This document shows, one piece after another, positions 1 through 9,520 of a stretch of 63,839 nucleotides of DNA. Numbering within the stretch: the stretch's first letter is position 1; each line of letters starts with the position of its first letter. This stretch comes from Clostridiales bacterium (lineage in GTDB: Bacteria; Bacillota; Clostridia; Christensenellales; Aristaeellaceae): assembly GCA_012837965.1 (NCBI GenBank), contig DUQF01000037.1, positions 1 to 63,839 of the forward strand, in the 5' to 3' direction. A program made the position numbers and the translations under genes. The notes beneath the pieces are model-generated. The model saw nothing but the letters and a program-made list of their open reading frames with translations, was not told where the DNA came from and searched no databases.

Positions 1-40
1 GGATATTGCACTTTTCAGACACACTTTTTGCCTATAACTC
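1..40. repeat. Dispersed intergenic repeat, copy A
   Basis: The stretch shares with copies at 92-126 and 50234-50273 the core AGACACRCTTTTTGCCYATA. It may extend beyond the left edge of the window. All copies are outside genes. Copy C sits directly after a long hairpin, so the family may be a terminator-associated intergenic element. Nothing in it looks coding. Confidence 0.5.
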
Positions 41-91
41 AATTCGCCTAAATATTTAAATCTGCGATTTCGCTATACATTACAAGGCTTT

Positions 92-126
92 ATAGTACTT
101 TCCAGACACACTTTTTGCCTATAACC
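92..126. repeat. Dispersed intergenic repeat, copy B
   Basis: Second copy of the repeat seen at 1-40, identical to it across AGACACACTTTTTGCCTATA. The rest of 1-299 holds no credible gene. Confidence 0.5.
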
Positions 127-182
127 CGAAAGGTTTGATGCAAAACCTTCTTTATCGTTCTGGACTATCAAAAAAGCAGCCT

Positions 183-208
183 AATACTATGTCACTTTTA
201 GAATAGCC
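183..208. repeat. Solo copy of a 26-bp terminal-repeat sequence
   Basis: Matches about 23 of 26 bases of the right-hand terminal inverted repeat (read in reverse complement) of the small element at 4226-4387. No partner end is visible nearby, so this is a single end or a remnant. Confidence 0.45.
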
Positions 209-299
209 TCTTTATCGCAGCGAATTTTTCTGTTTCTTTCGCTTTGTTATTTCCTTACAATCACCTTGATCGCGGTTTATGTTTTGCTATTGGCGGCGC

Positions 300-1559
300 T
301 TAACCTTTTTTCTTTAAATAAGTTTGAAAAAGGGGCGCAAGCACCGCCGCCACAAAGCCGCCGGTAAAGCCGTTGTTATACAGGTTCATGCCGCCGTGCA
401 GGTAAGCAGTGTTGGATATTAGGGACATATGCACAAGCCCCGCCAGCACGCCCGCCAGAGGGCCAAAGTGTCCTGCGATGGGCGCGAGGGTGGTGGCAAA
501 CAGTACCGTGAGCATGGCGCCGGTGGTAGAAAGGGAAACCCCCGTTAATAGGTAACCCAGCATGACCCCCGCCATTACGGGCAAAGAGTTCTTGGGGTGC
601 TTGCCAAAGGCGCCAAAGCCTACCACGGTAAACACCCCGCCAATCAGCGGCCCGTTGAGCGGCGCTTTTGTTATTAACACAATGGCGGTGGAAACAATGC
701 CCAGCACACCCATGTTGAACAAGACCGACGGAAAGCCCGAAAGCTCCACAAAATCGGTAGTGCCTTTGACGCGGCGGCTCAAAAGCTTCCAAAAATCCCT
801 TAGGGTGTTTTTGGAGGTAAGAAAGCCAGCCACCGGCATGGACACAAAGTACAGCGTCAAAAACACCGCCAAGGGAACGCTGGTTTTCAGGTAAATGGTG
901 GAGGCGATCTCGTGGTTATGGCCTGCCGACCTGAAAAGGGACATGAACACCATGCCCACCATGCCCGCCGTGAAGCCAATATTATACAGGTTGAAACCCT
1001 GATGGAACTTGACAAAGCTGGCCGCAAGGGAGGGCAGCATCAAGCCGATGGCAGCCCCTGCCAAATTGCCAAGAACCAGACCCAGCAAGGGGTCAAGCCC
1101 CATGCCAAAGCTAAGCTGGCTTACCACAGGCGCCAATGCCGTTCCAAAAAGCGCCACGGTAATGTAAGGGGCAAACTTTTCCCTTTTCTTTCGGCTATAC
1201 AAAAACACGCCCAAAATAATGCTTAGCACATTGTAAATATTCTTTCCAAACAGGGCAAAGCCGCCCACCGTGAATACAGCGGCAATAAGCCCCCCGTTCA
1301 TTGGCGCCTCGCTTTTTTGGCCAAGCCACACCGAAAACAGCATGAGGACGCCGCTGTTTACCAGAGCCGTACCCACGCCGCCCAAGGCAAAATAGTCGGT
1401 TACCAGCATGGCGGGCGACATGGCTATCCGGACAATGCCCTCAACCACCTCTTGAAAAGGACTGAGCAAAAACCCCGCCAGCACAATGAGGCCTGAATAC
1501 AGGTACATCAGTTTGTACTTGCGCCTTTCCGAAGTTTCCATTTCCTTTAACCTGTTCAT
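300..1559 (-). CDS. DUF1576 family multi-spanning membrane protein
   Basis: Predicted 419-residue polytopic membrane protein of the DUF1576 family, found mainly in Firmicutes; no function is established. It is a tandem duplication: the segment with NGGLIAAVFTVGGFALFGK in the first half recurs as NGPLIGGVFTVVGFGAFGKH in the second, and HQGFNLYNIGFTAG recurs as HGGMNLYNNGFTGG near the C-terminus. Repeated glycine-rich membrane segments with the Asn-Leu-Tyr-Asn signature suggest an inverted-repeat transporter or channel, which is inference. The gene stands alone, with repeats downstream and about 375 bases of apparently empty DNA upstream. Confidence 0.85.
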   Translation of the reverse strand: MNRLKEMETSERRKYKLMYLYSGLIVLAGFLLSPFQEVVEGIVRIAMSPAMLVTDYFALGGVGTALVNSGVLMLFSVWLGQKSEAPMNGGLIAAVFTVGGFALFGKNIYNVLSIILGVFLYSRKKREKFAPYITVALFGTALAPVVSQLSFGMGLDPLLGLVLGNLAGAAIGLMLPSLAASFVKFHQGFNLYNIGFTAGMVGMVFMSLFRSAGHNHEIASTIYLKTSVPLAVFLTLYFVSMPVAGFLTSKNTLRDFWKLLSRRVKGTTDFVELSGFPSVLFNMGVLGIVSTAIVLITKAPLNGPLIGGVFTVVGFGAFGKHPKNSLPVMAGVMLGYLLTGVSLSTTGAMLTVLFATTLAPIAGHFGPLAGVLAGLVHMSLISNTAYLHGGMNLYNNGFTGGFVAAVLAPLFQTYLKKKG

Positions 1560-1934
1560 TTATTAATGGTCCTTTGCCTCTAAATTTAAGAAACCGTTCG
1601 TATTGTGAGAGTATTTTAGCATATTTTGCCGGAAGGTTCTACGCCCAAAGTCGCAACGAATCAAGGGAAGCAAGTGTGTGACCGTACGATTGCTAAAAGA
1701 CACCTTGAAATAAAAGGCTCGCACAGGCAGGCGCTGCAGTCTCCCATACAGGTACAAGTCTTTGCGCTCACACAGTTGAAGTGCCGTATACGAAACCAAA
1801 TACACGCCAATAGAGCAAGGACCCTGCCTATATTGGCAAGGTCCTACCCGATCAAAGATTATCTTTAGAAATATTGCACTCTTTTGGGCAATGCGGTCAA
1901 ATTCGCTGACACAACTCCGATCGTCGAATGAAAA
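1560..1934. other. Intergenic region with a hairpin
   Basis: No convincing gene. At 1819-1844 there is a 10-bp stem (one G-T pair) around the loop TATATT, with no T-run on either side. It lies between two leftward genes and could be a weak terminator or processing site for the saccharopine-dehydrogenase-like gene. Confidence 0.35.
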
Positions 1935-3068
1935 TTATAAGCCTTTGATTTCCACGCCGCGCTTTTGTACTTCGGAGAATACTTTTTCCAGTTGCTCCTT
2001 CTTGAGAGCTTCAGGAGCATGCGTTCCCGGCATGTTGATTTCACCATTCAAAATCATTTGGGTAACAACTGAGGTTGGGTATGAAGTCATATGGCTTCCG
2101 TTTCCGGAAACTTCATAAACAAATTTCTGTTCTTTGTTGTCTTTGGTACCGACAATCTTTATGCGACAATATCCATCTTCTGGATTCTCCATTTCCATGT
2201 CGCTAAACTCCCGGATAAGAATTCCCATTGCCACATGGGGCAAGCTTATCATATTGCCTTGAACTTCCATGGGTGTGGTGTCCGCAAGCCCCGCTTTCAT
2301 AAAATTAAAGAAGTACTTATCCACTTCCTCCGGCATTAAACCACCCATACAGGTGATCTCATTCGCGTTAATATAGCGGGGAAGAGTTGCCGGTTCACCA
2401 TGCCCGACATAGTGGACTATTCCTTCATACTTACCGTCCGAAGATTTCACTTTGACGTTTTCCGTTCCTGCGGGAAGCTGCTGTACTTTTCCGTCTATGT
2501 ACTGCGGGCAAGTACCTGAATACATCTTAAAACCGTGAGTCAACGCCGCAACGCCGCCACCGGTAAGCCCGGGCCACAGCCAATCAATATTGATTTTGTC
2601 CGTTTTTTCCAACTGCATAGCCCCATATTTGCTCAACATGTTTGAAAGACCCGGCGTTGCCCCGCAGCCGACCAAGACGGTTACCCCGGCTGCTTTCGCG
2701 GCTTCGTTCAATGTATCCAACACTTCGTTTGCCGGATCGCTGTCATCGCAGATATCAACATGGTTCACTCTTGCTTCAATTGAAGCTTTGGCAATCTGTA
2801 CCCCATATTTGAAAAAGGGGCCTATCATATTGACTGCCACTTTAGCGTCGGCTTCCTTAATGACCTTTACCAAGGCATCGTAATCATTGGCATCCACAAA
2901 AACAGTTTTAACTTTAGCGTCGCATTCTTTTCTTAACGTTTCCGCAACAGAATCAGCCGCTTCTAAATTATAGTCCGCCAAAATCAGTTTCTTAACACCG
3001 CTGTTTGCCAGATCCCGGGCAACTGTCCTGCCCTCCATGCCGCCTCCACCAAGAATAAGAACTTTCAT
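1935..3068 (-). CDS. Saccharopine dehydrogenase-like NAD(P)-binding protein
   Basis: 377 residues, with an N-terminal Rossmann nucleotide-binding loop (MKVLILGGGGMEGRTVARDL) and the saccharopine dehydrogenase/carboxynorspermidine synthase-type architecture: Rossmann domain to about residue 125, then the catalytic/dimerisation domain (GCGATPGLSNMLSKYGA near 135-150). Family members act on saccharopine, carboxynorspermidine or related secondary-amine amino acids; the sequence alone does not say which. Start supported by AAAGGAGA about nine bases upstream. It is monocistronic; no lysine or polyamine genes are adjacent. Confidence 0.8.
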   Translation of the reverse strand: MKVLILGGGGMEGRTVARDLANSGVKKLILADYNLEAADSVAETLRKECDAKVKTVFVDANDYDALVKVIKEADAKVAVNMIGPFFKYGVQIAKASIEARVNHVDICDDSDPANEVLDTLNEAAKAAGVTVLVGCGATPGLSNMLSKYGAMQLEKTDKINIDWLWPGLTGGGVAALTHGFKMYSGTCPQYIDGKVQQLPAGTENVKVKSSDGKYEGIVHYVGHGEPATLPRYINANEITCMGGLMPEEVDKYFFNFMKAGLADTTPMEVQGNMISLPHVAMGILIREFSDMEMENPEDGYCRIKIVGTKDNKEQKFVYEVSGNGSHMTSYPTSVVTQMILNGEINMPGTHAPEALKKEQLEKVFSEVQKRGVEIKGL

Positions 3069-3388
3069 TTAACTTTTTCTCCTTTCATTGTATAATATTT
3101 GAGTTATTAGAAGGTAATCTGTAAACCTTGATTACCTGTATGCCATTTAACATTTTTTATTTTGATGATTCGATTGCAAAATATTATCGATGGGTTTATT
3201 TTAACAAAATCGTCTTAATTTGTCAAGGATGTTGCAGAATAGGCTCGTGTCTCAAATGTTTGACTTCCTTACATTTGGGAGTAGAACCTGCTTTTCCCCC
3301 CCCCTCAACTTGTCTATTTTCCCATTATCGCTTAAAATACTGGTACTTTCCCTAAGGTGGGAAAGAGATTTCTTATGACTTTTACTTC
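3069..3388. other. Divergent intergenic region
   Basis: Separates the leftward saccharopine-dehydrogenase-like gene from the rightward SDR gene. It is AT-rich in its left two thirds and contains a run of C at about 3297-3304. No coding potential and no clear promoter pair could be assigned. Confidence 0.3.
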
Positions 3389-3400
3389 ATGGAGGAAATT

Positions 3401-4213
3401 ATGGCAAACAGGGTTGTTTGGGTAACGGGGGCTTCAAGCGGGCTGGGTAAGGCCACGGCGGAGGCTTTAAGCAAGGCCGGCTGGCAGGTGATTGGCGGCG
3501 CCCGCTCCTTTCAGGGGGAACAAAACGCTAATGAAAACGGCATGATTTGTTTGCCGCTTGATGTGACGAGCCAGGAAAGCGTTGACGTTTTTGTTGAAGA
3601 GGCTATAAGTCAATCGGGCGTGCCGGAGGCCCTTGTTTGCGCCGCCGGTGTGCTCACCTTAGGCCCCGCCGCCCAGTATACTGATGAGGAAATGTTGGCC
3701 GTTTTAGATGTGAGCCTCATGGGCGCCTTGCGCATGGTGAGGGGAACGCTGCCGCTGATGATACAAAACGGCGGGGGCAAGGTGGTGGGTTTTTCCTCCA
3801 TCAATGGGCTGCTCCCCACCCCCTATCAGGGCGCCTATGTGGCGGCCAAGCACGCCTTGGAAGGCTACTGCGAATGCCTGCGCATGGAAAACCGTGACAA
3901 GGGCATCGAAGTCATGTTAGTGGAGCCAGGCGACCACCAGGGCGGCTCAGACAAGTACCGCACCCGAGCCAAAAACACCTCTGCCGCCTATCGGGACAGC
4001 TTGCAGCGGGTCTGCGCCGTTATCGCCCGGGACGAGGGGCAAGGGTCAAACCCTGTCCGGTTGGGACAGAAAGTTGCCCGTACCCTCGGCAAAAAGCGCC
4101 TGCCCATGCGCCTTCGGGTGGCGTCCTTTAGCCAGCGCGCCGCCGTTATCCTCCACGATATTTTACCAAACCGGCTGTTTCTGTACCTATTATCCAAATA
4201 TTACAAAGTTTAA
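3401..4213 (+). CDS. Short-chain dehydrogenase/reductase
   Basis: 270-residue classical SDR. The cofactor motif is VTGASSGLGK close to the N-terminus and the active-site pattern is Ser in FSSINGL followed by Tyr-Val-Ala-Ala-Lys (YxxxK). The substrate is not predictable. An upstream ATG at 3389 overlaps the ribosome site, whereas GGAGGA at 3391-3396 sits correctly before the ATG at 3401, so I prefer that start. The C-terminal about 60 residues are basic and end with an aromatic stretch (LFLYLLSKYY) that could contact the membrane. A small inverted-repeat element follows. Confidence 0.85.
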   Translation: MANRVVWVTGASSGLGKATAEALSKAGWQVIGGARSFQGEQNANENGMICLPLDVTSQESVDVFVEEAISQSGVPEALVCAAGVLTLGPAAQYTDEEMLAVLDVSLMGALRMVRGTLPLMIQNGGGKVVGFSSINGLLPTPYQGAYVAAKHALEGYCECLRMENRDKGIEVMLVEPGDHQGGSDKYRTRAKNTSAAYRDSLQRVCAVIARDEGQGSNPVRLGQKVARTLGKKRLPMRLRVASFSQRAAVILHDILPNRLFLYLLSKYYKV

Positions 4214-4225
4214 GAGCAACTTGCT

Positions 4226-4387
4226 TATACTATGTTGCCTTTAAATTAGCCTTTTCTCACGCCCCTTTTCCTCTTTGGCTGTGCCTAATTCAGTCAACAT
4301 AGAATCCACTATGCTTCCTTCATTAGTCTTTGCCAAAAATGAAAATCTGCTGTGATAAAACGGCTACTCTAAAAGCAACATAGTATT
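4226..4387. mobile_element. Putative MITE (162 bp, 26-bp terminal inverted repeats)
   Basis: Left end 4226-4251 and right end 4362-4387 are imperfect inverted repeats matching at 22 of 26 positions, with ACTATGTTGC shared. The 110-base interior has no gene. A third related end lies alone at 183-208. This fits a miniature non-autonomous transposable element. No clear target duplication was resolved. The right end lies only 17 bases before the D-aminoacylase start codon, so it may supply or disturb its promoter. Confidence 0.5.
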
Positions 4388-4404
4388 AAAACAAAGGAGA
4401 ACCA

Positions 4405-6016
4405 ATGAAAATATTGTTAACCGGCGCCCTCGCCTATGACGGCCTTGGCAGTGAACCCGTGCGCCAGGATGTTTTAATCGACGGCGAGCGCATTGTGGCC
4501 GTCGGCCAAAATCTGCCAAAAGACGGGGCCAAGGTTTGGGACGTGAGCGGCCTGAGCCTCTCGCCCGGCTTTATCGACGCCCACTCCCACAACGACTGGT
4601 GCGCCGTATCGGACGACCCCATCCCCGGCTTTGAGCCTTTCATCCAGCAAGGCATCACCAGCTTTGTCACCGGCAACTGCGGGGCGAGCGCCGCCGGTTT
4701 TGAAAAGGACAGCCCCTACCTTTCCGAAGTGGGCGGCGGCACCTTTTCCCTGGACGACGCCTTCAAGCCCTACGGCAGCGTTGAGCAGTTTTTTGAACGG
4801 ACGCACAAAAAAACGCCCTGCAACTTAGGGCTGCTAATTGGCCACAACACCGCCCGGGCAAGCGTTGCCGGAAGCGCCAACCGCCCCCTGACCGAGGATG
4901 AAATGCAGCGCATGATGGGCCTTTTGGAAGACGGCCTAAAACAAGGCGCCTGCGGCATCAGCCTTGGGCTCATGTACAGCCCCGGCCTTTACGCCCCCCC
5001 AGGAGGAGCTGAAAGCTGTCGCCGAGCTTTGCCTCAAGTACGACCGCCCGCTTACCGTGCATCCAAGGGCGGAATCCAAGGTGTCCATGGCCTATAAAGA
5101 GCTGCTTGGCCGCCCCCACATCCTGCGGGCGCTGGATGAGCTTTTTGACCTGGCCCGAGGCACGAAGCTGAAACTCCATTACTCCCACCTGATTTTTGTG
5201 GGGCGCAAGACCTTTTGCTACAAAGACGAAGTGTTGGAAATCCTTCAGCAAATGGCCGACGAAGGCATCGACATCGGCTTTGATATCTACCACCACTGGG
5301 TGGGCACGACCGTTATCACCGTGGTGATGCCCCCTTGGTACCAGGCGATGAGCGCCAAGGATAAGCGCAAGTTCTTCAACCGCCTGCGCTTTACCGTGCT
5401 GGCCCGCGCTAGCATCCTTTTGTTGGGCTTTGATTTTAACGACATCCAAATCGCCTACGTCGGCGACGGCAACGAACAGTGGGAGGGCAAAACGGTGGCC
5501 GCCATCGCCAAGGAAACGGGCGTGAGCGAGATTGAAGCCTATCTGCGCCTGTGCGAAATGAGCGACTTTAAGGGCAGGGTAAACATGGGGCCCTACAGCA
5601 CCCCCGAAATAATCGACGAGCTTTCAAAGCACCCCCGTGCCCTGTTTATGACCGATGCCTGGCTGGAGCCTAAGGGTGTGCAAAACCCCTCCATGTACGA
5701 TTGTTTCCCCAAGTTTTTGCAGCAGGCCCTGTCCGGTCGGGGCGACACCTTGCCCAATACCATTATGAAAATGTCCGGAGCCACCGCCAAGAGGTTTGGC
5801 CTCAAAGACCGTGGCGTCCTCGCGCCCGGCGCCTTTGCGGACATCACCGTTTTTGACGAAAAGGAGCTGCTGACCGCCACGCCCAATCAGGATAAGCCCT
5901 TCGGCATCCGCCACGTGCTTGTCAACGGTACGCCCGTGCTAAAAGACGGCGAGCTGATCAAGGAAGCCCTGCCTACCAGCGGCATGTCCATGAAAGTGGG
6001 AGAAAAGTTTAACTAA
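4405..6016 (+). pseudogene. N-acyl-D-amino-acid deacylase (D-aminoacylase) family, frameshifted
   Basis: Amidohydrolase of the D-aminoacylase family, which removes the acyl group from N-acyl-D-amino acids using a zinc centre. The N-terminal part (frame from 4405) contains GFIDAHSHND (His-x-His metal ligands) and runs to GLMYSPGLYAP; the rest continues in another frame (PQEELKAVAELCLKYDRP) to 6016. The switch falls at seven consecutive C at 4994-5000; losing one C restores a single reading frame of about 537 codons, close to family size. The C-terminal half keeps the family's MSGATAKRFGL and RGVLAPGAFADITVFD segments. Either a recent inactivation, a phase-variable tract, or a homopolymer sequencing error. 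Ribosome site AAAGGAG precedes the start. Confidence 0.8.
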
Positions 6017-6036
6017 TCTTCAACGATAACTATATG

Positions 6037-6079
6037 AAAGAAGGCTTCCGCCAAATACAGCAGATGCCTTCTTTTATTT
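6037..6079 (+). terminator. Bidirectional terminator between D-aminoacylase and ftsH
   Basis: AAAGAAGGC at 6037-6045 pairs with GCCTTCTTT at 6066-6074, flanked by A/T-rich sequence on both sides, at the junction of two convergent genes. Confidence 0.6.
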
Positions 6080-6089
6080 ATAAATCAGC

Positions 6090-7916
6090 TTACTTTCCAA
6101 GTATGTCCATAAATTCTTGGCCGCTGATGGTTTCTTTTTCCAGCAGGTAGGCGGAGAGTTCGTCTAACTTTTCACGGTTGTTTTCCAAAATATCCTTAGC
6201 TCCCTGATAGGCCTTGGCGATGAGGTCCCGCACTTCCTCATCCACCAATCGGGCGGTTTCCGGCGAAACGGACGATTGCCCCTGATGCCCAAGGTAGGTG
6301 TTGCCGCCCGTTTGCAGGGCCATCATGCCGAAGGTGTCGGACATGCCGTAGCGGGTGATCATGTTTCGGGCTATCTCAGTGGCCTTTTCAATATCGTTGG
6401 AGGCGCCGGTGGTGATCATATCAAAGACCACTTCCTCAGCCGCACGGCCGCCGCAGAGGATTTCCAGCCTTTGATAGGCATCCTGCTTGCTGATGAGGCT
6501 CTTTTCATCCTCCTCAACCTGCATGGTATAACCCAAGGCGCCCGAGGTCCTGGGAACAATGGTGATTTTTTGCACAGGAGCCGAGCCCGACTGCTTGGCG
6601 GCAACTAAGGCGTGACCAATCTCGTGGTAGGCCACAATGCGCTTTTCTTTTTCGGAAAGGATGGCGTTTTTCTTTTCGGCGCCGGCAATGATGGTTTCTA
6701 CCGATTCTTCAAGGTCGGCGGTGGTGACGCTGTTTTCGCCCATGCGCACGGCTCTTAGCGCCGCTTCATTGACGATATTTGCAAGCTGGGCGCCGGAAGC
6801 GCCGGCGGTCATGCGGGCGATGAGGTTGACGTCGATCTTTTCTTTGGTCTTTACCTTCTTTAGGTGTACGTTGAGAATAGCTTCCCTGCCCAATAAATCG
6901 GGCAATTCCATCCTGACCTGGCGGTCAAAGCGGCCGGGACGCAAAAGGGCGGGGTCAAGCACTTCGGGCCTGTTGGTGGCCGCAAGGATGATAACGCCTT
7001 TGTTGCCTTCAAAACCGTCCATCTCGGTGAGCAGCTGGTTTAAGGTCTGCTCCCGCTCATCGTTGGTAGAAAACCCAGTATCACGTTTCTTGCCGATGGT
7101 GTCAATCTCGTCGATAAACACGATGCAGGGCGCCTTTTTCTCGGCCTGGTCAAACAGCTCCCTGACCTTGGCCGCTCCACGGCCTACAAACATCTCCACA
7201 AATTCGGAACCGGAAATGGAGAAGAAGGGCACATGCGCTTCACCGGCCACGGCCTTGGCCATCAGGGTTTTTCCCGTTCCCGGCGGGCCTACCAGCAGCA
7301 CGCCTTTGGGGCACTGGGCGCCGATGGCCTCATACTTCTTGGGGTTGTTCAGATAATCGATAATTTCCTGCAGGGCTTCTTTTGCCTCTTCCTGTCCGGC
7401 CACGTCTTCAAAGGTCTTGGTGTCGGCATCGGGCTCATACACCTTGGCCGCGCTGCCGCCGCGGATGTTCAGGCCGCCCGCGCCCATTTTGCTGACTAGG
7501 TTTTTATTAATTTGCCGCCCAATGAAGCTAAAAATCAGGATGGGCAAGCCATACTGGAGCAAGATGGTCAAGAACAGGCTGGGGGTTTCAGGAATCTCGG
7601 CAGCGTAGTTGATGCCTTTTTCCTGCAACATTTTGGGCAGTTCGGGGTTGTCTACCACGCCGGTTTTGCAGTAATAAATTTGCCCTTTTTCTTCCCGGAC
7701 ATAATTGATTTCGGTACTTGAAAACTGCACCTGCTTTACTTCGCCCGCTTCCACAGCGTTGATAAAATCGTAGTAGGTGGTCGTGTACACCTGACGCTGC
7801 ATAATCATGGGCAGAATGGCCAAGTTAAAAAACATAACAATCGCAACCACAATCAGGTAGTAGTACAAAAGATTTCTTGGGGTCTTTTTTTGATTGTTCG
7901 TGCCTGTGTTACTCAT
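6090..7916 (-). CDS. ftsH: ATP-dependent zinc metalloprotease FtsH
   Basis: 608-residue membrane-anchored AAA+ protease that degrades misassembled membrane proteins and short-lived regulators. Two N-terminal transmembrane helices (about residues 14-36 and 108-128) flank an extracytoplasmic segment. The AAA module has Walker A GPPGTGKT, Walker B CIVFIDEID and the second-region-of-homology ATNRPEVLDPALLRPGRFDR. The M41 protease domain has the zinc site HEIGH. Length and motif order are typical. It is monocistronic here and not next to hpt or tilS, its usual Firmicutes neighbours. Confidence 0.97.
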   Translation of the reverse strand: MSNTGTNNQKKTPRNLLYYYLIVVAIVMFFNLAILPMIMQRQVYTTTYYDFINAVEAGEVKQVQFSSTEINYVREEKGQIYYCKTGVVDNPELPKMLQEKGINYAAEIPETPSLFLTILLQYGLPILIFSFIGRQINKNLVSKMGAGGLNIRGGSAAKVYEPDADTKTFEDVAGQEEAKEALQEIIDYLNNPKKYEAIGAQCPKGVLLVGPPGTGKTLMAKAVAGEAHVPFFSISGSEFVEMFVGRGAAKVRELFDQAEKKAPCIVFIDEIDTIGKKRDTGFSTNDEREQTLNQLLTEMDGFEGNKGVIILAATNRPEVLDPALLRPGRFDRQVRMELPDLLGREAILNVHLKKVKTKEKIDVNLIARMTAGASGAQLANIVNEAALRAVRMGENSVTTADLEESVETIIAGAEKKNAILSEKEKRIVAYHEIGHALVAAKQSGSAPVQKITIVPRTSGALGYTMQVEEDEKSLISKQDAYQRLEILCGGRAAEEVVFDMITTGASNDIEKATEIARNMITRYGMSDTFGMMALQTGGNTYLGHQGQSSVSPETARLVDEEVRDLIAKAYQGAKDILENNREKLDELSAYLLEKETISGQEFMDILGK

Positions 7917-7980
7917 GTTTCCTCCTTTTACACTAAATTTCAGTCATCGGGTGAAAAAATCTGTAAAAGACTATCATCCA

Positions 7981-8000
7981 ACAACATGTTGTGCTATAAT
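7981..8000 (+). promoter_or_regulatory. Promoter and palindromic operator of the TetR gene
   Basis: A perfect 12-bp palindrome ACAACATGTTGT (7981-7992) lies immediately before an extended -10 element TGCTATAAT (7992-8000). The placement fits autorepression by the TetR protein encoded next. Inference from position only. Confidence 0.5.
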
Positions 8001-8083
8001 TATATTATAAACGATGAAATCGCCTGTAGCAATAAACAAAAGGACAGCTTTTGTCGGATTGACCGCTAATAAGGAGAAACACC

Positions 8084-8665
8084 ATGGCAAGAAAACAACC
8101 GGAACTGACCGCCCAAACCAAACAAAACTTGATGGACGCTTATTGGATGCTGTATACTGCCGACTTCCCCGGGCGCATCACCGTGAAAATGATTACGGAT
8201 AAGGCGGGCTACAATCGGGGCACATTTTATGCCTATTTTTTAGATATTGAAGATTTGCACAGCCAAATCGAAGATGAATTGTTGCCACTGGAAGAAAACT
8301 TCCAAAAATTAAGGGAGGCGACCTTTGCGAAAAACGGCCGCCAAATTGTTGAGCTTTTAATGCAACATGATGAAGTTTCGGGAGAAAAGCTGCGCTTTCT
8401 ATTGGGCCCAAGGGGCAGCCTTTCTTTTCAGAGTAAATTAAAAGAAACGCTGAACGGCTTAATCAAAAAGTACATGTCGCTGGACCTTGACGAGCCGGAA
8501 AACATGATCGATTATAAATCCAATATCCTATGCGCCATTTTGCTTGAAACCATTCGCTACTGGTACGACCGGGGCAACAGTCTTTTCCCCCGGGAAAAAA
8601 TGATTAGCCATATGCTGGAAGTTATCTTTTTTGGGCTGAAAACGGGGGAAATGAAGGGTGAATAA
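8084..8665 (+). CDS. TetR/AcrR family transcriptional regulator
   Basis: 193 residues. The N-terminal helix-turn-helix covers about residues 15-60, with the TetR signature ITVKMITDKAGYNRGTFYAYF. The C-terminal ligand-binding half is family-typical and not informative about the inducer. Ribosome site AAGGAG lies before ATG 8084. A racemase follows 144 bases downstream on the same strand and is a possible target. The palindrome upstream is a candidate operator. A decayed copy of the 3' end of this gene lies at 9521-9655. Confidence 0.85.
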   Translation: MARKQPELTAQTKQNLMDAYWMLYTADFPGRITVKMITDKAGYNRGTFYAYFLDIEDLHSQIEDELLPLEENFQKLREATFAKNGRQIVELLMQHDEVSGEKLRFLLGPRGSLSFQSKLKETLNGLIKKYMSLDLDEPENMIDYKSNILCAILLETIRYWYDRGNSLFPREKMISHMLEVIFFGLKTGEMKGE

Positions 8666-8809
8666 TACGGCGGGTACCCAAAGCTTGAATAACAGTCCCG
8701 GCGTAACAAAGTATTTAAGAACCTTCCCCCAATCAGTTGCAAGTCCCCTTTTCGTTCTGTTAAACTGTTCCTATACAAACGGTGAAATGAGCCGAAACGG
8801 AGGTTCAAA

Positions 8810-9511
8810 ATGAGCAATATCTTCAAAACATGCGGCGTCATCGGCGGGATGGGGCCATCGGCCACCGCGGATTTGTTTCAGAAGATCATCAAAATAACGG
8901 CGGCCGATTCCGACCAGGAGCACGTTCCTTTGATCATCCATAATAACCCGCAAATACCGGACAGAACCGCCGCCATTCTAAGAGGGGGACAATCCCCTGT
9001 CGACCAATTGGTTTTTTCCGCGAAGCTGCTTGAAAACGCGGGCGCTGATTTTTTGGCGATGCCGTGCAACACCGCCCACTACTTTATTGAAGACATTCAA
9101 AAATCCGTGAACATCCCCATCTTAAATATGATCGCCTTAACAAGCGAAGAGCTGCTGAACCTCAATGTAAAAAAACCGACGGTGCTTGCCACCTCCGGCA
9201 CCGTCAAAACAAAGCTTTACGAAAACGCCCTGAAGAAAAAAGGGCTAAGCTGCAACCTTCCCTCAGAGGAGCAGCAAGAGATGGTTGATAGACTGATTTA
9301 CGCCGTCAAGGCCGGCAAAAAAGATTACGATATCACACCTTTTAAAGATATGCTCAATAAATTAAGTGAGGGCGGCGACAACCTGTTCATCCTCGGCTGC
9401 ACGGAGCTGCCCGTGGCGTTCGATTGGTTTGATATTCAAAATAAATTCATCGACCCGACGATGGTGTTGGCGAAAAATATTGCCTTGAACAGTGGGGCGA
9501 AGCTTGTATAG
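8810..9511 (+). CDS. Aspartate/glutamate racemase family protein
   Basis: 233 residues of the cofactor-independent Asp/Glu racemase superfamily. The two catalytic cysteines are visible in MPCNTAH (about residue 85) and ILGCTELP (near 200), and the N-terminal GVIGGMGPSATADLF is typical of the aspartate-racemase branch. Likely interconverts L- and D-aspartate or a related amino acid; MurI (glutamate racemase) is less likely given the GGMGP start. Ribosome site ACGGAGG precedes the start. It follows the TetR gene, which may control it. Confidence 0.85.
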   Translation: MSNIFKTCGVIGGMGPSATADLFQKIIKITAADSDQEHVPLIIHNNPQIPDRTAAILRGGQSPVDQLVFSAKLLENAGADFLAMPCNTAHYFIEDIQKSVNIPILNMIALTSEELLNLNVKKPTVLATSGTVKTKLYENALKKKGLSCNLPSEEQQEMVDRLIYAVKAGKKDYDITPFKDMLNKLSEGGDNLFILGCTELPVAFDWFDIQNKFIDPTMVLAKNIALNSGAKLV

Positions 9512-9520
9512 TTTAATATT

